Below, piece after piece: positions 1 to 9,503 of a stretch of 64,000 nt of DNA. A program made the translations under genes and the position numbers. Origin of the DNA: Ascochyta rabiei (Eukaryota; Ascomycota; Dothideomycetes; Pleosporales; Didymellaceae); contig NC_082414.1 of NCBI RefSeq assembly GCF_004011695.2, forward strand, positions 1,612,001 to 1,676,000, written 5' to 3'. Numbering within the stretch: position 1 is the first letter of the stretch; each line of letters begins with the position of its first letter. The notes under the pieces are model-generated. The model was not told the DNA's origin. It was given only the letters and a program-made list of their open reading frames with translations, and searched no databases.

Positions 1-502
1 CGCTACACGCCCCACGTCGGGCTGCGACGAACAGCAAGACAGAATCGGCACTGCGCACGCCCTCACTCAGCCATTGGGCCTTGGCCCCAGCCACGTGCGA
101 GGCCCGGACGGGGCCTCCCGGGACACAAAACACAGCTAGCTAGTGTGGATAGCCGGCTTTTGGGCTCCGAGCAGCCACCGTCGGTTTTCCCACGCGCGCA
201 GGACGTCGAAGGAAAGCGGAGGACCTCACGGTGGACTTGGAAGATGGGTTGGAAGCGTTGCGAGCGTGTCGTGCGCACGGCTTGAGGCAGCTGTAGATGG
301 GTAGACGAGCTGGCTTGGAAACACATCTGGAGCTCCTCGTGGTATCGACGGCCTTTCGTGCAGAGGGTTTCGAGGAGGAGGAGGAGGAGGGGGGGGGCTC
401 GAGGAGTCGCGTGGGTTAAGGCGCAAGGCATAACTCTATCTCGTGCACAGTACACACGGCAATTTCACGCGCTCGAACCATGCGACTGCGAAAGTCTACA
501 CG
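1..502. other. Unique GC-rich flank, no gene seen
   Basis: Normal-composition sequence left of the RIP island. Minus-strand open frames here translate to low-complexity proline/leucine runs caused by a GAG microsatellite, and I do not regard them as genes. Composition switches sharply to AT-rich close to position 503, which marks the edge of the repeat island. Confidence 0.5.
372..397. repeat. (GAG)n microsatellite with G run
   Basis: About six GAG/GGA triplets followed by a run of G. It makes the minus-strand frames look like poly-proline or poly-leucine proteins. Confidence 0.8.
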
Positions 503-746
503 TATGGAATAGCAAAGCAGTGCTGTAAGCGCATTAATCTTGTTCTTGTGCTTCTCCAACTATGTACCTACACAGACTATAAGTCTTACCTCTAATCTTG
601 TCCTCTATATGTGTCTAAGCAGAAGAAACAACAAGTCTGCACAGACAAATGCACTACATCCCAAGTCTACAATTATAATTTAACACAGTATTAAACTACA
701 GGATCTAGTTCTACGCGCTTAAACTATATAAATATAAAAGTCTATA
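503..746 (+). repeat. 246-bp direct repeat, unit R1
   Basis: First of four direct copies of a ~246 bp unit starting TATGGAATAGCAAAG and ending AAAAGTCTATA. The left part of R1 keeps more C/G than the other copies, for example GGAATAGCAAAGCAGTG against AGAATAGTAAAGTAGTA in R3. This fits C-to-T decay that is weaker at the edge of the island. Its right end is the TA target duplication of transposon copy A. Confidence 0.85.
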
Positions 747-2609
747 ACGTACTCCACAGGTAAGCGGATCAAACGGGTGAGCGGATCACTCTGCCAAGAC
801 CACACCAAACCTCCACCTTACTACGCAATGCCTCAACAACAATATTAATCTACGCCCTTAAGAGAAGCTGTAATACAGCTTGCGCTCTAGGTAATTAAAT
901 AAGACGTAATACTTACTATATAACGCGCTGCAGCTATATATAACATGCCTTATAGTATACTATACGCTTAATATATAGGATAACCTACACAAGCTAATTA
1001 TACACTAGTTTAACAGATTATAGACCAGACTAAGGAGGACGTAATTGCTAAGTATATCCTTAAGCTAGATATATAAGGATTTGCCCCTTAGCTGGCTGCT
1101 ATAGCTAATATAGCTAATTCTTTGCGTACTAAGCATAATATAGGCTATATTAGCATAAACTGGCCTAACATGTTTGTTAAGCGCCGCCCTAACCTTAAAG
1201 TAAGGTTTAATTGCAAGTACAACTACAAGAGAGCCCTCTGTAAGGATCTAGAGATTATTAGGGGCTAGTTTAGGCTTGTAGCAAACGTTAAAGCTAAGTA
1301 TAGTATCTAGGACAATAATATATATAACTTTAATAAGACAGGCTTTATAATAGGCTAGATATTAACAGGAGTAGTTATTACAGGCTTAGAGCATTAAGGA
1401 CAGCTAAAGGCAGTGTAGTAGGGTAACTGTAAGTAGACAACAGTTATATAGGGCATTAATGGCATAGGGTAGGCTATTCTACCCTTTATTATCTTTAAAG
1501 GCTGTAACCACCTCTCTGCCTGGTACAAAGAGGACAATCTGCCCTATAACTAGGTTATTAGAGTCTCTAAGAATAGATAGACTACTAACAAGCTTAGTCT
1601 AGACTAGTTAAAGCACTTTAATGCCTATATAAAGACGCGCACCTAAGGAGTACACTAGCTGCTCCTTATTAACAGCTATAAGAGCTACAACTCCCTTAAC
1701 TTCTAATAATACTGTAAGGAAGTAAAGATTGTTATACTATGTATGCCTCTACACTTATCTTACCTCTTATAACCACTAGATATAGGTTATTTTGCTCCTC
1801 TAAAGAAGGTATATAGGTGCTAAGCTAAGAATCTTATATATAACTATATTACTTATATTACTAAAACTAAGTTCCTACTATGCTTTATAGACGCCTATAA
1901 GGAGACATTTACTTCTAGCAATATCTAAGGAGGCTTCTAAGGCGCTAGAATAGTCCCCCTTAACCCAGAACGGGTTATAATAGGTCTTAATGTCCGCCTA
2001 CGTACCCTACCGCTACCTACTATAGAAGATGAGCCCTAGCAGTCCTAAACCCCAAGCACTACCCTGCAATTAGGGTCGCAATTAACGCTGGTTTAAGAGA
2101 GGATTTAAAGGCATGCAAGCAGCTTACTAACTTTAATAGTTAAGGCCTTTAAAAAGCTTACTAAAGGCGCAGCTATAGTAGCGCATAAGCTAGTGTTAGC
2201 TTAAAGGAAGATTACTAGGCTTTAAGCAGTAAATAAGGCTGCTACGCAATGTAAATTGCATAAAAGAAAGCAATTATAGCAGGAGGGAGTCCTAACAGCT
2301 AAGGAAGGCCTTTAATTAACTACTCTAACTAAGTTTAGGGCGCGTAGTAATAGTAAGAAGGTAAAGAAGCAAGTGCGCGCTAAAGGAGGGGAAGTAACCT
2401 AAAGACGCTGTACAAAGTGCTACAATGTTAGACATAACTTACGTACATATAAGAAGGCTGTAGAAGATGTTTCTAAATAATATTATATACTACACTACTG
2501 TATATAAGGCTAAAGTAGGCTAATGTAAGCTATAATAGGGTAGAAATTTAGTGTAGTCTTAGTAGAGTGATCTGCTTACCCGTTTAATCCGCTTACCTGT
2601 AGAGTACGT
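747..2609 (+). mobile_element. Fot1/pogo-like DNA transposon, copy A (RIP-decayed)
   Basis: Both ends carry a long terminal inverted repeat: the left end begins ACGTACTCCACAGG and the right end is its imperfect complement ending CCTGTAGAGTACGT. The element is flanked by TA on both sides (745-746 and 2610-2611), the target duplication of the Tc1/mariner-pogo superfamily. Its length of 1,863 bp is close to classic Fot1 elements. It is strongly AT-enriched with many TAG/TAA stops. Copy B at 3106-4968 is the same length in the opposite orientation. The family call rests on the TIRs, TA duplication, size and transposase remnants. Confidence 0.9.
830..2480 (+). pseudogene. Decayed pogo/Fot1 DDE transposase (copy A)
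   Basis: Read across stops, this stretch keeps typical DDE (Tc5/CENP-B type) landmarks. There is an FNKTGF remnant of the first catalytic block (usually DETGF) near 1330-1350, then a VILCMPLHLSYLL segment followed by PLDIGYFAPLK near 1735-1805, which matches the conserved MPxHxSHLLQPLDVG block. Near 2400-2455 a zinc-knuckle-like CTKCYNVRH segment has Tyr where the last Cys is expected, explicable by one G-to-A change. Stops are mostly TAG or TAA at former Gln or Trp codons. It cannot encode a working enzyme. Confidence 0.85.
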
Positions 2610-2613
2610 TATA

Positions 2614-2859
2614 TATAGAATAGCAAAGTAGTACTATAAGCGTGTTAATCTTATTCTTATACTTCTCTAACTATGTATCTATATAGACTGTAAGTCTTAC
2701 CTCTAATCTTACTCTCTATATATGTTAAAGTAGAAGAAATAACAAGTCTACACAGACAAATGCACTACGTCCTAAGTCTATAATTATAATTTAACACAGC
2801 ATTAAATTACAGGATCTAGTTCTACACACTTAAACTATATAAATATAAAAGTCTATTTA
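2614..2859 (+). repeat. 246-bp direct repeat, unit R2
   Basis: Second copy of the unit, starting TATAGAATAGCAAAG and running directly into R3. It is more AT-rich than R1. The R2/R3 junction (around 2850-2865) is the one junction not hit by a transposon and shows the ancestral sequence AAAGTCTATTTATATAG. Confidence 0.85.
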
Positions 2860-3105
2860 TATAGAATAGTAAAGTAGTACTATAAGCATATTAATCTTAT
2901 TCTTATACTTCTCTAACTATACACCTATATAGACTGTAAGTCATACTTCTAATCTTACCCTCTATATATGTTAAAGTAGAAGAAATAAGAAGTCTACACA
3001 GATAAATACACTATATCCTAAGTCTATAATTATAATTTAACACAGCATTAAATTATAAGAACTAGTTCTACGTGCTTAAACTATATAAATATAAAAGTCT
3101 ATTTA
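2860..3105 (+). repeat. 246-bp direct repeat, unit R3
   Basis: Third copy of the unit, the same length as R2 and heavily C-to-T decayed. It ends with the TA target duplication (3104-3105) of transposon copy B. Confidence 0.85.
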
Positions 3106-4968
3106 ACGTACTCTACAGGTGAGCGGATTAAACAGGTGAGCGGATTACTCTACTAAGACCACACTAAACCTCTACCCTATTATAGCTTACATTAGCCCAC
3201 TTTAGCCTTATATACAGTAGTGCAGTACATAATATTATTTAGAGACATCTTCTACAGCCTTCTTACATGTATGTAAGTTATGTCTAACATTGTAGCACTT
3301 TGTACAGCGTCTTTAGGTTACTTCCCCTCCTTTAGCGCGCACTTGCTTCTTTACCTTCTTACTATTACTACGCGCCCTAAACTTAGTTAGAGTAGTTAAT
3401 TAAAGGCCTTCCTTAGCTGTTAGGACCCCCTCCTCCTATAACTGCTTTCTTTTATTTAATTTACGTTGCGTAGCAGCCTTATTTACTGTTTAAAGCCTAG
3501 TAATCTCCTTTTTAGCTAACACTAGCTTATACGTAACAATAGCTGCGCCTTTAGTAAGCTTTTTAAAGGCCTTAACTATTAAAGTTAGTAAGCTGCTTGC
3601 ATGCCTTTAAATCCTCTCTTAAACCAGCATTAATTGCGACCCTAATTGCAGGGTAGTACTTGGGGTTTAGGACTGCTAGGGCTTATCTTCTATAGGAGGT
3701 AGTGGTGGGGTATGTAGGCGGACATCAAGACCTATTATAACCTGTTCTAGGTTAAAGGGGACTATTCCAGCGCCTTAGAAGCCTCCTTAGATATTGCTAG
3801 AAGTAAATATCTCCTTATAGGCGCCTATAAAGCATAGTAGGAACTTAGTTTTAGTAATATAAGTAATATAGTTATATATAAGATTCTTAGCTTAGCACCT
3901 ATATACCTTCTTTAGAGGGGTAAAATAACCTATATCTAGTAGCTGTAAGAGGTGTAATAAGTGTAGAGGCATACATAGTATAATAATCTTTACTTCCTTA
4001 CAGTATTATTAGAAGTTAAGGGAGTTATAGCTCTTATAGCTATTAATAAGAAGTAGCTAGTATACTTCTTAGGTGCGCGTCTTTGTATAGGCATTAAAGT
4101 GCTTTAACTAGTCTAGACTAAGCTTGTTAGTAGTCTATCCATTCTTAGAGACTCTAATAACCTAATTATGGGGCAGATTGTCCTCTTTGTACCAGGCAGA
4201 GGGGTAGTTACAGCCTTTAAAGATAATAAAGGGTAGAATAGCCTACCCTATGCTATTAATGCCCTATATAACTGTTGTCTACTTACAGTTACCCTACTAT
4301 ACTGCCTTTAGCTGTCCTTAATGCTCTAAGCCTGTAATAACTACTCCTGTTAATATCTAGCCTATTATAAAGCCTGTCTTATTAAAGTTATATATGTTAT
4401 TGTCCTAGATGCTATACTTAGCTTTAACGTTTGCTACAAGCCTAAACCAGCCCCTAATAATCTCTAGATTCCTATAGAGGGCTCTCTTATAGTTGTACTT
4501 GTAATTAAACCTTACTTTAAGGTTAGGGCAGCGCTTAATAAACGTGTTAGGCTAGTTTATACTAATATAGCCTATATTGCGCTTAGCACGTAAAGAATTA
4601 GCTATATTAGCTATAGTAGCCAGCTAAGAGGCAAATCCTTATGCGTCTAGCTTAAGGATATACTTAGCAATTATGTCCTCCTTAGTCTAGTCTATAATCT
4701 GTTAAACTAGCGTATAATTAGCTTGTGCAGGTTGTTCTATATATTAAGCATGTAGTATACTGTAAGGCGCGTTATATATAGCTGCAGCGCGTTATAGAGT
4801 AAGTGTTGCGTCTTATTTAATTGCCTAGAGCGCAAGCTGTATTACAGCTTCTCTTAAGGGCGTAGATTAATGTTGTTGTTAAGGCATTGCGTGGTAAGGT
4901 GGAGGTTTGGTGTGGTCTTGGCAGAGTGATCTGCTTACCCGTTTGATCCGCTCACCTGTGGAGTACGT
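3106..4968 (-). mobile_element. Fot1/pogo-like DNA transposon, copy B (inverted)
   Basis: Exactly 1,863 bp, like copy A, but inverted: its right end (GGAGTACGT, ending 4968) matches copy A's left end. TA target duplications lie at 3104-3105 and 4969-4970. The two copies therefore form a large inverted repeat with a ~496 bp spacer (R2 plus R3). They have diverged mainly by transitions, consistent with independent RIP of each copy. Confidence 0.9.
3240..4880 (-). pseudogene. Decayed pogo/Fot1 DDE transposase (copy B)
   Basis: Minus-strand counterpart of the copy A transposase with the same order of remnants: the FNKTG block near 4370-4390, the MPLHLSYLL/PLDIGYF block near 3915-3985 and the zinc-knuckle remnant near 3270-3320. 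It is interrupted by many TAG/TAA codons, and no long open frame survives on either strand. Function is lost. Confidence 0.82.
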
Positions 4969-4970
4969 TA

Positions 4971-5184
4971 TATAGAATAGTAAAGTAGTACTATAAGCAT
5001 ATTAATCTTGTTCTTATGCTTTTCTAACTATATACCTATATAGACTGTAAGTCTTACCCCTAATCTTACCCCCTATATATGTTAAAGTAGAAGAAATAAG
5101 AAGTCTGCATAGACAAATGCACCATGTCCCAAGTCTAGAATCATAATTCGACACAGCATCAAACCACAGGATCCGGTTCCACGC
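4971..5184 (+). repeat. 246-bp direct repeat, unit R4, truncated at the DUF1996 gene
   Basis: Fourth copy. The left two thirds is AT-decayed like R3. The right third (about 5118-5184) is nearly normal in composition, for example CACAGGATCCGGTTCCACGC where R2 has ACAGGATCTAGTTCTACACA. Homology to the other units stops at about 5184, 2 bp from the DUF1996 stop codon (5187-5189). R4 may be the unique 3' flank from which the array arose, or the array may have cut into this gene. Confidence 0.8.
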
Positions 5185-5186
5185 TT

Positions 5187-6869
5187 CTAGGACCCGTACC
5201 CGCTGGCAGCTGCTTTGATTGTGGACGGCGCGGTGACAGTGCTCGTCTGCGTGACGGTCGTGCCCTCCCGTGCAGTCTTGTTGGCAGCGGCAGTTACGTA
5301 GACAGTGGAAGTGTACGTAACGGTGACAGAAGCGTTGCAAGGCGCCTTCCCACCAGTGTCGTTGTTGGAGTGGTTCGAAGGAGTGAGGGGGTAAGCGGTG
5401 TTGCTGGGCTCCGCAGCTGTCGTCTTGTGGAACCTGCTGTGGTTGTGGCCGTGAGCCTTGGTGCTAGCGTGGACTGGGGACGAAGAGTAGCGACCGGTGG
5501 GGGTGGGGGCGATGCTGGAAGAGTTGGCGCTGGGGTAGGGATAGTGGGCCGAGGAGGTGTCAGCAGCGGCGGTTGGGTACGCGTAGTCGTTGGCATTGCC
5601 CTTGTTAGCGAGGCTGATGCTGATAGCGGCACTGCTGGTGCGGATACGACGAGTGCGGCTGGAAGAGGTCTTGGCCGAGGCAGTGACTGATGCTCCAGCG
5701 GGCACGGTGACGGAGAAGGCTTCGGAGTAGGCTGATGGGATAGCGGATGCTACTTCCGAGATGACAGCACTGGTTGCACTTGCAACGGAAGAAGCCACCT
5801 GCGTAGCATCGCACCCAGCACCAGAAACCACGGTAGCACGAGCAGGACCAGACTGGATGGGGTTGCAACCAGGGAGTTTGTCGAGCTTAGCAATAGCGTC
5901 GCTCTTGCTAGCAGAGCACTCGGCGAAGCTCGAATCGCCATCATCGTTGACGTTTTCGGCGCCAAAGCACTGCTTCATCTCATCGTTGCCGCACGCGCAG
6001 CCGCAGTTGCAACCGCCGGTCTCACCAGTAGCCTTGGCCAGAACACCCTTCTCCCAGCCGTTGAGGAAGTCGGCGTGCATGCTGTATCCAGTTGGGTCGC
6101 CGTTGGACAGAACCCACGGCGTGGAGCTAGAGCTGTACTGGCCGTTGAAGGATGAGACGTCGTACCAGAACTCCATGAAAATGGTTGGGAAGCGAGCAGC
6201 GCGATGGGTGGTAGGGCAGTTCTCGATACCAACGCCAGCGTTGCTGGGGTAAGCCATGTGAGCACTGGGTTTGCTGGGATCAAGCTTCTGACCGTTCCAG
6301 CACGAAGGGAATGTGACTTCGCTTGCGAAACCGTATTCGCAAGACTGGAAGCCACTGGGGAAGCCGTTGGTGAAGATGCTGTTGTCACCACCGTTGGCCT
6401 GGTGGCAGGCCCAGCGAACACCGCCAGGGTTGTCGCCATCAGCGCGCTTGGCTGGGTCACCAGCGATCATGTTGAAGTCTTCAGGAAACTCGGTGACGTT
6501 GGCCCACGCAGAGCCATCGCCAGACTTGTAGTAGACCTTGGCAGCCTTTTCAGGTACACGGTAGAAACCAGTGTTGTTGCCGTTCCAGAAGAGTGTAGGA
6601 CGCCAGTACAAGGACTTGTCAGGCTTGATACGGGCAGTGGTGCAGGTCGAACCCATTTGGGTGTCAAAGGTCGAAGACGCACTGACTGCATTTCCGCCAT
6701 CGAACGAGTGAATATGAGGGCTCGCGGCTCCAGGGAAGAGGGCGGGATCAACGCGCTGATAGGACATTGGTCCAGCGCGGTTGAAGAAGCTGAAATAGTG
6801 GCCGCTGCAGTCGAAAGCAGAGGCGGTGGCGGCCATAGCTGCCGTGACAGCGAAAACGTTGGTGAGCAT
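5187..6869 (-). CDS. Secreted DUF1996-domain protein
   Basis: Single-exon gene of 560 residues. I chose the ATG at 6869 because it opens a signal peptide (MLTNVFAVTAAMAATASA, then FDCSGHY); an in-frame ATG 18 codons upstream would bury it. Residues about 18-260 form the fungal DUF1996 domain, with FFNRAGP, PHIHSFDGGNA, STCTTARIKPD, SLYWRPTL and FMEFWYDV. A Cys-rich patch (GCNCGCACGN) follows near 285, then a long Ser/Thr/Ala-rich tail probably O-glycosylated in the wall or extracellular space. The molecular function of DUF1996 is unknown. The stop codon lies 2 bp from repeat unit R4, so the native C-terminus or 3' UTR could have been altered by the array. Confidence 0.88.
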   Translation of the reverse strand: MLTNVFAVTAAMAATASAFDCSGHYFSFFNRAGPMSYQRVDPALFPGAASPHIHSFDGGNAVSASSTFDTQMGSTCTTARIKPDKSLYWRPTLFWNGNNTGFYRVPEKAAKVYYKSGDGSAWANVTEFPEDFNMIAGDPAKRADGDNPGGVRWACHQANGGDNSIFTNGFPSGFQSCEYGFASEVTFPSCWNGQKLDPSKPSAHMAYPSNAGVGIENCPTTHRAARFPTIFMEFWYDVSSFNGQYSSSSTPWVLSNGDPTGYSMHADFLNGWEKGVLAKATGETGGCNCGCACGNDEMKQCFGAENVNDDGDSSFAECSASKSDAIAKLDKLPGCNPIQSGPARATVVSGAGCDATQVASSVASATSAVISEVASAIPSAYSEAFSVTVPAGASVTASAKTSSSRTRRIRTSSAAISISLANKGNANDYAYPTAAADTSSAHYPYPSANSSSIAPTPTGRYSSSPVHASTKAHGHNHSRFHKTTAAEPSNTAYPLTPSNHSNNDTGGKAPCNASVTVTYTSTVYVTAAANKTAREGTTVTQTSTVTAPSTIKAAASGYGS

Positions 6870-8954
6870 TGTGTCGTATAGCAAGGGATATCGAGGTCTC
6901 GGATTGTAGGAATGGGCCAGCAAAGGAGTGTTTTGGGTATTGGTAAAGAAAGTTATCGAGTCTCGGACTCAAGATCAAGGAGTGTGGTCGAAAGAAAGAA
7001 TGAATGGATGGTATTCCTGTACCGGAGGCCGAACGATGTGCAGAACAGCGACAAGGAGCGTCTGCCTGAAAGCGCGCATTGTGAAGATATATGTGAGCGC
7101 TGTCTCAGCACGCTGCAGGCAGCTAAGGCGTGGTGAGGGCTGCCCTGAGGGAACGCCAGCCGGGTTTGAGTTTAGCTTGGGAGTTAAAGTTTCCCAGATC
7201 TGCCTAGGTGCATCTCTGCCCAGTGCAGATCGTAGCCCTCGAGCCGCGCGCTGTTGGAGACGGAGTCCAAATCTTGTCAGGGGCTGCCATGTGTGAGTGA
7301 CGGCACTATCAGCCACACAGCAAACCAGCACCACCTGTTGCCGCCATGTTCAATCTCGAGCTGGAAATACAGCACCCAGCGCGTAATTGTTTGTTTCCTG
7401 CAAACAGTGGAAGAGTGGGCCGGAGCTGCCAGAGAGCAGTTGTTCCTGACTAGAGCGCCTAGTGGCACGACCGTCGCACGCGAGAGGCGAGTGGCTGACC
7501 CTCAAACACTGCTGCATGCCCCTGCTTGAGATTGCACCTACAAGACCGCTGCGCGCTGTTATCGTTTGCCGAAAATTCTGTCAAACCCGCAGCGTCTCTG
7601 CGTCTGTGGAGATTAAACACGTGGACATTCGCACGATGCCGAACACGAGCCCCAATCGAGAATGGATCTTCGCATGGTGCCTCCGCTGTCGCTGGTCCAT
7701 GAACATGGGAATAGTGACGGTAACAGCGATCATGTCCGCGGCTCTGCAAGCTCGACCCTTTGGCGAAGATTTGCCATGCAGAATAGGGTCTTTGGACTTG
7801 GTATGCACATCTCTCCTGGTGAGTGCGTCATGACGCCTCCTGTCGCTATCCGGGACCTGCAAGATACACTCATTTCCCAAGTCGTCACTACCGAAACGCG
7901 ACGCCGGAGGACCGGTCGAGCGCGGCCAGCGAACCCAACGTTGGCCCGCTTCAACGTCAGCAACCTTGCCCGGTGCCTGGATAACGACCAACAAGCTTTC
8001 AGAAGACAGATCAGTATCGATAAGGCGACTGCTGACCCGCTTTGGATTCGAAACTTAGCTCGATAACGTGCATTTGTCTAGAACACGCAGATCGAACTCC
8101 GGTGGACGTCGTTGAGAGGTGTGGCGCTAAGCGGCGAGCTGGGGGATTGCAACCTGCCGAAATCGAAAGCATGTGAAGGCCCGCTTACCTGGTCTCTACT
8201 TTCCGGACGGCCACTGGAATGATTTAACTTTCGTTTGACCATACTGAGAGTGGCCTTCCGTCTCTCAGTTTTGCGAACGAGGAGTCAAAGACTGGATACA
8301 GCAGAACGTCGTTCCCAGAAAGAAAGTGGGAAGTCGTCAACCCTGTCAAAGAACTTATCTGCCGATTCGATCGCAATGGAACATCGTAACGAAAGTGTGA
8401 CACGGCGGTCTCAACGAACAACGACGCTTACGCATGCTCCACACCACTCTTACACTGCAGCAGTGTTCGGAGGAACCAGCAGATGCTTGACTGTCCGGTC
8501 CTCGGTCACGATTGATTCGCCGAGAGCACCTCTCGTCGGAACCCCGTCGACGCGCGAGTAATCAAGCTGTTAACGCGCGGTTCCTCAGTATCACCGTAAG
8601 TCCTGGTTTCTGCCCCGGTGGTTCTGCCATGTAAGATCGGCGCTTCTTTCTAGACCATGCACACCGTCTCAACCTGCCCTCCCTATCTTGTTGCTGCGGT
8701 CACCATTGCAGTTTTACAGTTACCCGAAATGTTTGACAAGCGCACATAAGACACTGTCCCATCTTCACTACCGGTGCATAGGGTGTAACCTCTCTCAATC
8801 TGGGTTGGTGCGGATCTAGAACGTATTCCCGTTTACAGTATCTACCTGAACACCTGCCAACGAATGCTACAGCTTGCGACCAGACTTCTGAGCAGAACGC
8901 TATTGCCGTTAGTACTTTCATCACCATCATGAATGCCTCCTTTTTCTGCGTACT
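6870..8954. other. Intergenic, no convincing gene
   Basis: The first ~200 bp should hold the DUF1996 promoter and 5' UTR. Overlapping open frames of 60-137 codons exist on both strands between 6975 and 8560. They lack domain motifs, signal peptides or consistent splice signals, and I treat them as chance. No repeat or RNA gene was recognised. Confidence 0.4.
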
Positions 8955-9503
8955 CTATTCGTGACCCAAATTCGACGCGCCACGTAGGTTGTCCAAGGCG
9001 CTAGCTGTCATGCTCAGGTCAGAATGTGTCATCGTTGATGGCTCCGACACGACTTCACCACTTTCGATCGTCAGGCCTTCGTTGTCTGCAATGGGGAGGT
9101 CGTCTTCCTCGTCTTTATAGCTGTCAATCTCTCTATCTTCGTCTTTGCATTCCGCAGCGGCTTCGCTGGCATCGAGAGTAGCGAGTTCGGGGCTAGTGCT
9201 TTTCCGAGGGGCGGATTTTCGCGGATAGGGAAGACGATAGTCTGCAACCTCATCCTCACCCTCAGCCTAGGATACGTCTGCCTCACTCTTGAGCCCGAAA
9301 GCAGCCTCGTCTTCTCCTTTGCCTTCTTCTTGTCTTCTTCCTCCTCGCCATCCAAGTCAGACGCTGACCCCTCCCAGAAGAAGTTTTCTCTTTCATTTGA
9401 TAGTGTGTAGACTAGCTCCTCACGCGCTTGGTCTAACATATCCGCAAGGTCTTCCTCTAAAAATTGATTCAATTGCTCCAACTGTTTGAAAATCCCTTCA
9501 ATG
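8955..9503 (-). pseudogene. Acidic coiled-coil-like coding remnant with frameshift and stop
   Basis: A minus-strand frame from a possible 3' splice site (TCGCAG, about 9504) reads DIEGIFKQLEQLNQFLEE and on to an acidic EEEEDKKK stretch. Around 9310-9350, in an A/G-rich tract, the coding character moves to another frame, which runs to a stop at 8955-8957. That frame reads an acidic Glu/Asp-rich segment (ECKDEDREIDSYKDEEDDL) and has one internal TAG at 9267-9269. One indel and one stop therefore separate three plausible coding segments. It could be a decayed gene, a missed intron or a sequence error. I recognise no family and see no upstream exon. Confidence 0.4.
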
